Source of the DNA: Thalassolituus maritimus
GTDB taxonomy: Bacteria > Pseudomonadota > Gammaproteobacteria > Pseudomonadales > Oceanobacteraceae
Assembly (NCBI GenBank): GCA_913019975.1
Contig: CAJWBH010000007.1
Coordinates: forward strand, 112,248-176,247
Length of the DNA stretch: 64,000 nt
Direction of reading: 5' to 3'
Made by a program: the position numbers and the translations under genes. This document shows positions 50,114 through 59,048 of this stretch, piece after piece (position 1 is the first letter of the stretch; the number at the start of each line of letters is the position of its first letter). The notes below the pieces were generated by a model. That model was not told the origin of the DNA, did not search any database, and saw only the letters and a list, made by a program, of their open reading frames with translations.

Positions 50114-51459
50114 TGAGCCTGAAGGAAAACCTGCAGGCAGTGGCATCTGCAGAAATTAAAGACCGGAATTTTGTAAACCATTTCCTCACGTTTCGTCAGC
50201 AACGTGGGGAAAAAATCAGTGATCCCGATGTTATGGCGGTCGCTGGTGAGTTGCTCTCTATCGCATGGCGAAAAGCGCTGAAGAAAGGGGCTACGCTAGA
50301 TAAGTTTACCGAAGCCTGCATGGCCCGCTTATCGGCAAAAATTGCTGATGATGAGTTCGAAAGCCTTTTGCAGCAAATGTACTTCGACAACGATGCCAAA
50401 GGTCTCTTTCAGGTATCACCTGAATTCATGCTATTCAAATCGGGTAGTGCATCTTCTGGCAATACCCGCCATGTCGGGACTGTACTGGGTAATATGCTGC
50501 TTTCCAGACCGGAAGTAGCTCAGGGAAGCCCTGATAATCTCAATTTTCTAGAAGCCGAGCTATTAGCTGAGCTTCAGTCGAGCATCACGCCGTACTCACC
50601 GCCTGACGCAACAGAAGACTATCTGCCATTTATGGGCGAGGTATTCGCCGAAGACCTTGCATTGCTGTGTTCCTATCCTGGATACATGATGCAGAACCTG
50701 AAAGCCTTCGTCTCGTTATACAACTTTCTATACAGTGCTCAGTTGGCGATGAATCTTCGCAGTTGGCGCACAGACCCCAGCAGCAAACCGCTCTATTTCA
50801 TCATGGATACGGAGCGTGCCAGTAGCGAACGTACCTATGTGCGGGAGGCTTTAAGTTCACTTCTGGATTATGTAGAAGACCTATTCCCTGTCTTGTCGGC
50901 CCTTGAGTACTTGAACCAGCCGGAGAGTAAAGAGGCGACCCGGTATCCATTATGGAAGCACTATCAACATATCCAAACACTGCCTGTTGAAGAGGTTCGC
51001 GAAATCAACTCGGGCTTAAAGCGATTTCTTGAACGCTATCGTGAGACCCGTGGGCGTGAGCCATGGAGTGATGAATTAAGTACATCTGAAGATATCTTCA
51101 AAGCCATCGTGGCTACGTCGAAAGAAATTTTCAGTCAGGCCCGCTCCAGCCAGTTAACGGTTAATCGCAAAGTGGTTGCTTCATTCGAGACTGAAGTGGC
51201 CCGTCATTTTATTCAGAACCGTAAGCGCGGTGGGCGAGTGCTGATTATGAATCAGGATTACCTGTTACTGCTTACGAACCTGGCAGTAGGTAGCAGAGAA
51301 AAGCTTCAGTATCAGCAGTTGATTGAAGAGTTTAAGCGCCGGGGCGTATGGTTTGATCAACAATCACAGCAAGCATTAATCGAATTTTACGAGCGAGTAG
51401 GAAATCTCGAGCGGATGAGTGACAGCGGGGATGCGGTATATGTCCGAAAAACAATTTGA
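50113..51459 (+). CDS. dndG: DndG (DptG), phosphorothioation-dependent restriction subunit
   Basis: This 448-residue protein matches DndG in place, size and company (between DndF and the very large DndH). I see no P-loop or catalytic motif. It is acidic and helical, with a proline-rich bend near residues 158-165 (SSITPYSPPDATED). The role in the complex is not known in detail. Its A of ATG is the last base of the dndF stop, and its 3' end overlaps the proposed dndH start by 20 nt. Recognition rests partly on context. Confidence 0.85.
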   Translation: MSLKENLQAVASAEIKDRNFVNHFLTFRQQRGEKISDPDVMAVAGELLSIAWRKALKKGATLDKFTEACMARLSAKIADDEFESLLQQMYFDNDAKGLFQVSPEFMLFKSGSASSGNTRHVGTVLGNMLLSRPEVAQGSPDNLNFLEAELLAELQSSITPYSPPDATEDYLPFMGEVFAEDLALLCSYPGYMMQNLKAFVSLYNFLYSAQLAMNLRSWRTDPSSKPLYFIMDTERASSERTYVREALSSLLDYVEDLFPVLSALEYLNQPESKEATRYPLWKHYQHIQTLPVEEVREINSGLKRFLERYRETRGREPWSDELSTSEDIFKAIVATSKEIFSQARSSQLTVNRKVVASFETEVARHFIQNRKRGGRVLIMNQDYLLLLTNLAVGSREKLQYQQLIEEFKRRGVWFDQQSQQALIEFYERVGNLERMSDSGDAVYVRKTI

Positions 51460-54400
51460 AAGTTTTCTCGTAAGCCATTTGAAAGGCTGGTTAGCACAAC
51501 GGCTTAAGTCAGGCGACCGCTTTCAGTTCCGGTCTACTGACCCAGAAAACACCGTACGCCTACTTGTAGCATTACATGATGCTTCCGACGGGACATTTCA
51601 GGATGAAGGTACCAGTCTCAGCTATCTGGACGTAAATGGCATTCAGGTACTGATTGCCGGACATGCCGATGAAAAATCAGTAGCAGAGGGCTGCTACACC
51701 GATAACTACCTGGCCAAGCTTCGAGATCGTGTTGTAGAAGATAAGCGCGCTTTGATCATGGTGCACAATAGCTCACTCGATACTATTACCAACAGTACGT
51801 TCGATCTTGCCCACTCTGGTGCTATCTGGTCTGTTTCAAGTATCCGGAATCTGCTCGAAGGTCTGATTGATAACAGTATGACCAATCGGGAGACCTCTAA
51901 GTGTCTTCTCGATCTACAAACTAAGATTGTTGCATCGGATGGTGCGAGTATTTTTGGCTATCGTAGTCTCTACGAGTCGATGATCGACGGAGATCTTCGC
52001 TTCGATGAGCTGGGTTTATTTAATGACCCGCACCTCACAGACACCTGGGGTGGTAGCACAACCGCTCCAAATCAGCGTCAGATTGAACGCAGACTCGAAG
52101 AGAATCGTAAACTCCGGGCAGAGATTGAATTTGAATTAGAGCACCACCCAGCCGAACTGGAAGATCGCTTAAGTCAGTTTGGTGGGATGTTTGTAAAAGA
52201 TAACTTCATAGACAGCGATGACTGGAAGAATCGTACCTATGACGAATTCGTGACAGAAATTCAGAAGCAGAAGAAACAAGCGCTGGAATTTCTCGACGTT
52301 GAAGCCTTAACAGGAAACCTTCAGCGACGCAGTAAGAAAGAAACGACAGCAGGACAGAGAGAGCAGAATGTCCTTCTTCAGGTTCCTGAAGACCAAAGCA
52401 CCTTTCAAATTGATCTGAGATTTTCTGGCGCTCGAACAGAAAAAAGCGAGTTCGAGATTCAGCCAAAGAGGGTGGCTAAGTTACTGGAGTTGAGCCATAA
52501 GCCTAGAGGTAACAACACGACGTTTACTATCTCAGGTGAGCTAACTTCTGAACCGTTGTTTTTCTCCGTGCGTACTAAGCGTGAGCTGTCCAGCGAGCAA
52601 TTCAAGTTTCAATGCCTGGTGTTGCCAGAGGGCAAGTTCTGCTTTGACGATATCATCAACAAATACCTGATCAAGGCGACTGGCAATCGTGCGCCATCTC
52701 TAATCATTCAGTCAGACGTTCAGGTACTGGTGACAAACCCAGCAATGGAATCGTCAGTCACACTGAAAGAAAACGACGAAGTCATCGACGTTAATGAAGT
52801 GGGCATGCTCGACTATCAGCAGATTTATGATGAATCGGATGAAGTCCGCTTCATTCTGAAAAACGGTAATACCGAGCTCCCGGTTCAGGTAGAAGGAGAG
52901 TCTGCTAAGGAGTCGCTCACCCTGCCACTTCTGATGGATACGTCACGTACCCGCAACATGCTCAACGACGACTATTACGGCGTTTACAAAGAGTCTAAGG
53001 GAACTGTCGTTGTTGAAAACCAGGAAGTCATGCAGCTGTTCCTGCGTAAGCAGCTACTAGACGCTGAATGGGAAATTATCGCGTCAGAGCTGGTGTATTG
53101 GGATGCTTCTAAAGAGAAAGGCTTACCCGCTTCTGGCTTAACTGCATTCCCTGAACTTCAGAATCTGCACCAAAGCTATATCGCGTTTCTCCAGTACTTC
53201 AAAACAGGTAGTCGCCGTACCTTACCTTCTCTTGAGGGATGGGGGCCGGCACTGGTTAAACTGGCGAAGAAGTATGTTGCTGAATACCTCGCTTATCTTG
53301 AATCGGTCGAACGTGGTAAGACGTTATCGTCTGGTACTAAGTTTGTGATGAAGCTTGGCACTGCCAGCATTCGCGATACCGAAGATAACCGGGTTAAGAA
53401 CTACCTGACACCGTTCCATCCATTGATTCTCTCTTACTACCTGTATCTCATTGAGAGCATTCAGGTGGACGGTGACGACCTGAGCTTCCGCAATCTGCCG
53501 GAGGTAACGTTAAAGCGCTTAACTGCACGCGGCCTGATTCCGCATCTGTTTGATGAAGAACAAAAATACAGTTACACCCAAACCGTCGATGAGAATGCCT
53601 TCTGGCTTGAAATAGTACCTCGTGAAGACAGCAGTTTTGACTACATCAGCAAACTGGTACGCCACAAAATTGAAGAATTCACCGAGACATTTTCGCGTCT
53701 GTTTGATTCGGTTTCCTCAGCCCCGGTGTTGATTAACTCAGTCAATAATGCCGAGAACCGCGAACTCTTTAGGGGCTTGCTTGCATACTATATGGAGCAT
53801 CTCGAAGAAGGGCGTTATATCCACGTAAATCTGTATGACGACGAAGAGCTGGAAACCGAGTTCGACCTCTTCGCTGAGATGGCTACCTACGACGACATCA
53901 AAGACCGATACGATCTCGACAAAGGTAAGGCCAAGCGCAATACGGATACTATTGTCGATGTACTACGCACCCGTCTTACCTTCAGTAAGTTCCTCAATAG
54001 CAAGACAGAGCAGCAGACATACGCGCATCTGACGTTCTTTAAGAATAATCAGGTGGTCGACGCCCGCGATAACAACATCGACGAGCATCTCTCGGGTGTT
54101 GCTTGTGGTGGCTTATTGAATGGCGAATCATCCCGCAGCGAGAACGACGCTTACTTCACCGCGTTTGGCCTGAAGGGCGTCGATTACTCCGATAAGCCGC
54201 ACCTTAAGATTGCACGTTTATTCGGTGCCATGTGGCGGCCTTCAAAGCTGAATAGCGATTCCTATCACGAACACTCCGCGATCAGTCTGGCAGTCAGTGA
54301 TTCAGTGAAGCAATTGCTGGATAAGTCTTACGACAGCTCCGTGTGGGTAACGATTGTTGATCCGAAAGTGACGCTGGATTTCTTCTCGAAGTCAGACGAC

Positions 54401-56590
54401 GTCATTCTGATTCACTATTCAGATCAATACACCAGCTCCGCGGGCTACGATGCGATTACCGTTACCAAACAGTCGCAGTTGTATCGCAGTGTTCTTGGTG
54501 CCTCCGGTGAGAGCCTGATTCGCGAGTTCAACGCGTTCAACGGCGAGTGGCTTCTGCAGATGGTCAATGATCCAACCAAAGAGAAGCTAGGCAAAGAGGG
54601 CGTCATTGCTTCGTATAAAGCTGTCGCAGCTATGTTATCCAAATCCGATATCTGCTGGGTGCCATTATCCGTCGCCGAGATGATTCGGGTTGCAGGTAAT
54701 ATCGGCCTGGCAATGAGCGATTCGGACTTCTCCCGTCATAACCTTGGAATCAAGCAAGGTGCGATATCCGACGATGTACTGTTCGCTGGCTTCAAAGACG
54801 GCAAGCTATACCTGTTACCCGTTGAGTCGAAAGCGGGCGCTCGCCCTAACTTTGAAAAGGCGCGTAAACAGGCTCGTGAATTGAAAATTTATATGGAAGG
54901 TCTGCTTGGTCAGGATAATCTCGCTGGCAGATTGTATCGCGGCTTGTTCGTTCGCCAGGTACTGTTACAGGTAGAGAAATATCAGCTCTACAAAGTATTC
55001 AGTGATGACTATTTCGACGAAATACTGTCAGCACGTGAAGCGTGGCTCGAAGGAAGCTACGCACTGGCACAATTGCAAAACTACCCGGCGGGTATCGTCG
55101 TTGCACATCTGAATACAGACTCGTGCGTAACAGAGCGCTACGAAGAAATTGAAGGCATCCTCGAAATCGACATTCCAATGACTAAGCTCGCAGGGCTTGT
55201 GCATCAGCCATACGAGGCATTAAAAGACGAGCTGCGTGCTGGTCGACTGTTGGCCGTACCTGAGCAGTATATTCTTGGTGATTCAGTCGCTGATGCGCCT
55301 GTGACTCAGCTGCCGATGAAAGATGATGAATCGCAATCATCTGATGATGGAATGACTACTCCATATCCGGAATCAGAGCCTGAATATCCGAAAGCGGCAG
55401 AACCTGAGGCAACCCATGATGTCTCTGTGCCGCTTGCCTCGCCTGAACCAACCAGGCCTCTGGTGATTAAGTTTGGTACTGACGTTGCCAATAATCAGGA
55501 CGTACTCTGGGAGCCGACGAATACCGAGAAACTTTTCAACACCAATACCGGCATCATAGGCACGATGGGCACGGGTAAAACTCAGTTCACCAAATCTGTA
55601 ATCACTCAGTTGGTACGTAATCAGCACAACAACGTGGGTGGTACGCCTATTGGCATACTGATCTTTGACTACAAAGCAGATTACATCAAAGATGATTTTG
55701 TCAAAGCGACCGGTGCGAAAGTATTTGACCTGTATCGACTGCCGTTTAACCCGTTGGCAATCTTCGGTAACAGGCCGATGCAACCGATGCATACTGCGAA
55801 CCTGTTTAAGACAACTGCGGCTAAAGCGTTTAACCTCGGCATGAAGCAGCAGAACAAAGTACGAACGCTGGTAATAGATGCGTACGAAGCAGCAGGCATT
55901 ACACCGCAGGATAAGAGCACATGGGGGCGTCTGCCGCCAACTTTGGCAGACGTATGGGCGGAATTCCAGGCACAGGACAAGATTGAGCAAGACTCGCTCT
56001 ATGCTGCACTTGATGATTTGATAGGTTTTCAGATCTTTGAGCCCGATAGCAGCAAAACTAAGTCACTGTATGATCTGGTCGACGGTGTAACCGTCATCAA
56101 CCTGTCAGGGTACGACCCAAGCATACAGAACCTGGTGGTTGCGCTGACGTTAGACCTCTTCTATACGCAGATGCACCAGCAGGGTAGCTCGAAGCTCGAT
56201 GGCGACTTCCGCCAGATCTCGAAAATGATCCTCGTAGATGAAGCGGACAACTTCATGTCCCAAGACTTCGAGAGCTTGAAGAAGATTCTCAAAGAAGGGC
56301 GAGAGTTTGGTGTAGGTACGATTTTGTCGACTCAAGAACTGACGCACTTCAAAACTGGGGATAACGACTACTCGACTCTGATCCTTTCCTGGGTGATTCA
56401 TCAGGTGGCGAATATCAGGTCCCAGGAGATCAAGGCGATCTTCAATACCCAGAAGAAAGACGACGAAGAATATTTTATGGGACAAATCCGTAAGCTAGAG
56501 AAGCATCATAGCTTATGTGTGGACGGTAAAAAGAAAGTAGCTAAGATCAAAGATTTGGCGTTTTGGGAAATAATTGAGCAAGTGTTATGA
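51440..56590 (+). CDS. dndH: DndH (DptH), large restriction ATPase
   Basis: DndH is the large subunit of the Dnd restriction complex. The protein is about 1716 residues from ATG 51440 (MSEKQFESFL), chosen because it lies nine bases after GGGG and starts a typical N-terminus; earlier in-frame starts add up to seven residues. An unassigned long N-terminal and middle region is followed by an acidic low-complexity linker (about 1290-1330). A C-terminal HerA/FtsK-like ATPase domain follows, with Walker A in GIIGTMGTGKTQFTKS (about residue 1370) and Walker B ILVDEADNF (about 1597). A sensor-like region LSTQELTHF comes after it. The last codons overlap the next gene (ATGA). Confidence 0.93.
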   Translation: MSEKQFESFLVSHLKGWLAQRLKSGDRFQFRSTDPENTVRLLVALHDASDGTFQDEGTSLSYLDVNGIQVLIAGHADEKSVAEGCYTDNYLAKLRDRVVEDKRALIMVHNSSLDTITNSTFDLAHSGAIWSVSSIRNLLEGLIDNSMTNRETSKCLLDLQTKIVASDGASIFGYRSLYESMIDGDLRFDELGLFNDPHLTDTWGGSTTAPNQRQIERRLEENRKLRAEIEFELEHHPAELEDRLSQFGGMFVKDNFIDSDDWKNRTYDEFVTEIQKQKKQALEFLDVEALTGNLQRRSKKETTAGQREQNVLLQVPEDQSTFQIDLRFSGARTEKSEFEIQPKRVAKLLELSHKPRGNNTTFTISGELTSEPLFFSVRTKRELSSEQFKFQCLVLPEGKFCFDDIINKYLIKATGNRAPSLIIQSDVQVLVTNPAMESSVTLKENDEVIDVNEVGMLDYQQIYDESDEVRFILKNGNTELPVQVEGESAKESLTLPLLMDTSRTRNMLNDDYYGVYKESKGTVVVENQEVMQLFLRKQLLDAEWEIIASELVYWDASKEKGLPASGLTAFPELQNLHQSYIAFLQYFKTGSRRTLPSLEGWGPALVKLAKKYVAEYLAYLESVERGKTLSSGTKFVMKLGTASIRDTEDNRVKNYLTPFHPLILSYYLYLIESIQVDGDDLSFRNLPEVTLKRLTARGLIPHLFDEEQKYSYTQTVDENAFWLEIVPREDSSFDYISKLVRHKIEEFTETFSRLFDSVSSAPVLINSVNNAENRELFRGLLAYYMEHLEEGRYIHVNLYDDEELETEFDLFAEMATYDDIKDRYDLDKGKAKRNTDTIVDVLRTRLTFSKFLNSKTEQQTYAHLTFFKNNQVVDARDNNIDEHLSGVACGGLLNGESSRSENDAYFTAFGLKGVDYSDKPHLKIARLFGAMWRPSKLNSDSYHEHSAISLAVSDSVKQLLDKSYDSSVWVTIVDPKVTLDFFSKSDDVILIHYSDQYTSSAGYDAITVTKQSQLYRSVLGASGESLIREFNAFNGEWLLQMVNDPTKEKLGKEGVIASYKAVAAMLSKSDICWVPLSVAEMIRVAGNIGLAMSDSDFSRHNLGIKQGAISDDVLFAGFKDGKLYLLPVESKAGARPNFEKARKQARELKIYMEGLLGQDNLAGRLYRGLFVRQVLLQVEKYQLYKVFSDDYFDEILSAREAWLEGSYALAQLQNYPAGIVVAHLNTDSCVTERYEEIEGILEIDIPMTKLAGLVHQPYEALKDELRAGRLLAVPEQYILGDSVADAPVTQLPMKDDESQSSDDGMTTPYPESEPEYPKAAEPEATHDVSVPLASPEPTRPLVIKFGTDVANNQDVLWEPTNTEKLFNTNTGIIGTMGTGKTQFTKSVITQLVRNQHNNVGGTPIGILIFDYKADYIKDDFVKATGAKVFDLYRLPFNPLAIFGNRPMQPMHTANLFKTTAAKAFNLGMKQQNKVRTLVIDAYEAAGITPQDKSTWGRLPPTLADVWAEFQAQDKIEQDSLYAALDDLIGFQIFEPDSSKTKSLYDLVDGVTVINLSGYDPSIQNLVVALTLDLFYTQMHQQGSSKLDGDFRQISKMILVDEADNFMSQDFESLKKILKEGREFGVGTILSTQELTHFKTGDNDYSTLILSWVIHQVANIRSQEIKAIFNTQKKDDEEYFMGQIRKLEKHHSLCVDGKKKVAKIKDLAFWEIIEQVL

Positions 56591-57675
56591 AAAGTAATCA
56601 AAAACTTCAATGGATTCATGTCGACGATCTGAGGTTGGATGTAGAGAATCCTAGGCTTCCAGACTCATTATCTAGAAAATCTAGAGATGAATCCAAAATC
56701 ATAAACTGGATGTTACAGGATGCTTCCCTATTAGAGTTGATGACTGCAATATCTGAAAATGGTTTCTTTGTGGGTGAATCTTTACTAGTTGTGAAAGAAA
56801 ATGGTCAAAACGTTGTTATCGAAGGTAATAGACGTTTAGCAAGTGTTAAGCTTCTTAATGATCCTGAAATAGCAATTGTTCATTCAAGAAAAGTAAAAGA
56901 GGTAGTGTCGAATTCGAAAAATGATCCGGATGAAAGCCTTCCTTGTATTATTTTTGAATCACGTGAAAGTATTGAGCAATACCTTGGGTATAGGCATGTC
57001 ACAGGCGTAAAGTCTTGGGGGGTCTTGGCAAAAGCCAGGTATCTTAAGACCTTGGCGAGACATTCTGAAGGTGAAGATATATCAGAGTTATCAAAAGATC
57101 TGGCACGAAAAATAGGTAGTAGGTCAGATTACGTTAGACATCTATTAGTTGCTTATGATGTATACGAAGTGGTCGTTGAAAATGGTTATTTCCGAGTGCC
57201 CGGATTGAATGAAACCACTATTCATTTTAACTATTTTGTTGATTCTATTCGTCGAGAAAATGTTCGCGAGTTTCTTTGTGTAGACTTAAATTCAGATTTT
57301 CCTGTTAAGAACTTGAATATTGATAACTTGAATGAGTTAGTGCATTGGTTCTTTGAAAAAAATAGAGATCTAAAGACCAAAGTTAAAGGTGATAGTAGTA
57401 GTTTATCTGATTTAGATGATGTTCTTGGTAGCGAGGTAGCACTAGAGGAATTTAGAAAGACAGGGTCGATAAATGAAGCGATAAAGTATATTTCTCAAAG
57501 TCCAGAAACGTTTACAGAAGAACTTGAAATCGCTCTTGATTGTTTGAAACGTGCGAATAGCTATATTCATAGAATTGACTCTCATGGCAAATACGATATG
57601 GACCTCCTTCGTGAAATTAGAGATTTGTTGTCGACCATGCGTGGGGCTATGTTGAACAAGGAAGAAGACTGGTAA
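56587..57675 (+). CDS. ParB-like protein with EGNRR motif, Dnd-associated (undescribed pairing)
   Basis: This 362-residue protein has an N-terminal ParB/Srx-type domain (about 1-100): a DVENPRLPDSLSR segment of the kind that starts ParB nucleotide-binding folds, and VVIEGNRRLASVKLL, with EGNRR at 79-83 resembling the GxRR/DGQR motif of ParB and of SspE and DndB. A helix-rich middle follows with a possible helix-turn-helix (SELSKDLARKIGSRSDYVRHLLVAYDV), then an acidic C-terminal region. Start ATG 56587 overlaps the dndH stop (ATGA). Codon and base use are clearly AT-richer than dndH: one 60-base line, 57361-57420, has 17 G/C, against 30 in 55501-55560. A DNA or phosphorothioate reader is the best guess; function is not shown. 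Confidence 0.75.
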   Translation: MKSNQKLQWIHVDDLRLDVENPRLPDSLSRKSRDESKIINWMLQDASLLELMTAISENGFFVGESLLVVKENGQNVVIEGNRRLASVKLLNDPEIAIVHSRKVKEVVSNSKNDPDESLPCIIFESRESIEQYLGYRHVTGVKSWGVLAKARYLKTLARHSEGEDISELSKDLARKIGSRSDYVRHLLVAYDVYEVVVENGYFRVPGLNETTIHFNYFVDSIRRENVREFLCVDLNSDFPVKNLNIDNLNELVHWFFEKNRDLKTKVKGDSSSLSDLDDVLGSEVALEEFRKTGSINEAIKYISQSPETFTEELEIALDCLKRANSYIHRIDSHGKYDMDLLREIRDLLSTMRGAMLNKEEDW

Positions 57676-58655
57676 TGTTGAGAAGCGGATTAATTCAGTT
57701 TCCTGGTGAGTCGAAGATTAATGCACATTACTTCTGTGATTTCATAGAAATACTCGCTTTGGACGCCAGTGGTGATGTTGTTAGTGTCACTGATGTTGTA
57801 AATAAAATACTTGAAGATGATGACTTAGCAATTGATAGCGATATTGAGCAGGGCACCAGTGAGTATTCAAGTAAGATTGATAGATTGAGTTCTGAGGTGG
57901 AATCTTGGTTTTCTTTATTGGCGGAAAGATCGTTATTGTTTGGTAAGAATTACCCTTACACAATTAGTGATCAGTCAATAAGATTGAGATGCACATTATC
58001 AAGAGATAAATTGATCTATTTGTTTTTCTTATTAGCATCGAATCTCAATTTTATTGAGTCGGGTAAGCGAAAATTCTTAACAACAGGGTTCGAGAATCTT
58101 TGTTGTATAGCTTTTAAGAGATACCTGCCAGTGATATCTCAGGTTTTTGTTTTTGGTAAGTCTTCTGCGACAGATTCAAGATATACAGGATCCAAGAACG
58201 AGAAAATAAAGAAACTGGCAAGTGACCTCGGCCTTGATTATGTTGAGGGTAAAGGAGAGTTTTCACCAAAAGATCACGGTGATCATGGTGCCGATATTGT
58301 TGCTTGGACCCCATTTCACTCGGATGTGAGTAAAGATCGCATGGATATATATTTGGGGCAGTGTGCTACAGGAAAAAAGTGGCTTGCAAAACAAAGTGAG
58401 GTTAATAAGTTAAATAATAAAATACACGGTATCGATAGGGCTAGGAGTGTACTTTTCATTCCATATGATATTCGCAATTACTCTGGGTTTTTATTTCATG
58501 GACACGAACTCACGGTTGACTTGCTGGTTGACCGATATAGGTTATGCAAGCTTCTAACGCATCTGAATACAAATTGGATCGATGCATACCGAGAAATAAA
58601 GATGATCTTAGAGGAAATCCGATCGTTGCCTGCCTATTTGTCATCGAGATACTAA
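57675..58655 (+). CDS. Putative PD-(D/E)XK-like nuclease partner of the ParB-like protein
   Basis: No named family is recognised for this 326-residue protein. An N-terminal region (about 1-130) is helical. From about residue 135 the pattern suits a restriction-endonuclease-like core: Glu140 in TGFENLCC, Asp207 in HGADIVAW after DHGDHG, and Gln229-x4-Lys234 in LGQCATGKKW, a spacing seen in several PD-(D/E)XK variants with Q in place of E. The last 90 residues include RARSVLFIPYDI and a helical end. Start ATG 57675 overlaps the ParB-like stop (TAATG). AT-rich like its partner: 58021-58080 has 18 G/C of 60. Its stop overlaps the dndE stop on the other strand. The nuclease call is inference from motif spacing. 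Confidence 0.6.
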   Translation: MLRSGLIQFPGESKINAHYFCDFIEILALDASGDVVSVTDVVNKILEDDDLAIDSDIEQGTSEYSSKIDRLSSEVESWFSLLAERSLLFGKNYPYTISDQSIRLRCTLSRDKLIYLFFLLASNLNFIESGKRKFLTTGFENLCCIAFKRYLPVISQVFVFGKSSATDSRYTGSKNEKIKKLASDLGLDYVEGKGEFSPKDHGDHGADIVAWTPFHSDVSKDRMDIYLGQCATGKKWLAKQSEVNKLNNKIHGIDRARSVLFIPYDIRNYSGFLFHGHELTVDLLVDRYRLCKLLTHLNTNWIDAYREIKMILEEIRSLPAYLSSRY

Positions 58656-58984
58656 GTTATGGCTGTTAACTTTGATGGTTCCACAATTAATGCCCCATCA
58701 TCCACATGACACCCCCAAGCCTTGTAGTAATCCTTCGCTTCAAGGTTTGGGTACTTCTGTTTTAACATCATCTCGACCACATCCCCGTAGTCACCCAGCC
58801 AGGTGTACTTATCCAGTTCGCGTTGAGTGAGCTGGATGTCTTCGCCTTCCCAGGTGAAACCACGTTCAATGGAAGCAAAAAACGCCAGGCGAGCGCCTAT
58901 GTTTACCGTCAGGCCAGTGTTGTTTTGCAGGCGACGCAGTGAGGTGAAGGCTTTTTCTGAGATTTTCATTTTCTGTGGCAGCAT
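58652..58984 (-). CDS. dndE: DndE, phosphorothioation protein
   Basis: DndE is the small structural protein of the modification complex, known to bind nicked DNA and to form tetramers. The 110-residue protein starts MLPQKMKISEKAF and has the conserved TGLTVNIGARLAFFASIE segment typical of DndE. Its TAG stop shares bases with the TAA of the plus-strand nuclease-like gene, so the two arms are tail to tail. It is the last gene of the dndBCDE run, 64 nt after dndD. Confidence 0.93.
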   Translation of the reverse strand: MLPQKMKISEKAFTSLRRLQNNTGLTVNIGARLAFFASIERGFTWEGEDIQLTQRELDKYTWLGDYGDVVEMMLKQKYPNLEAKDYYKAWGCHVDDGALIVEPSKLTAIT

Positions 58985-59048
58985 GGTTTTCTCGTTTTTC
59001 TTCTTTCTCAGTTCTTAAGTGATTCTGGCACATTTGGCTTTGGTTAGC

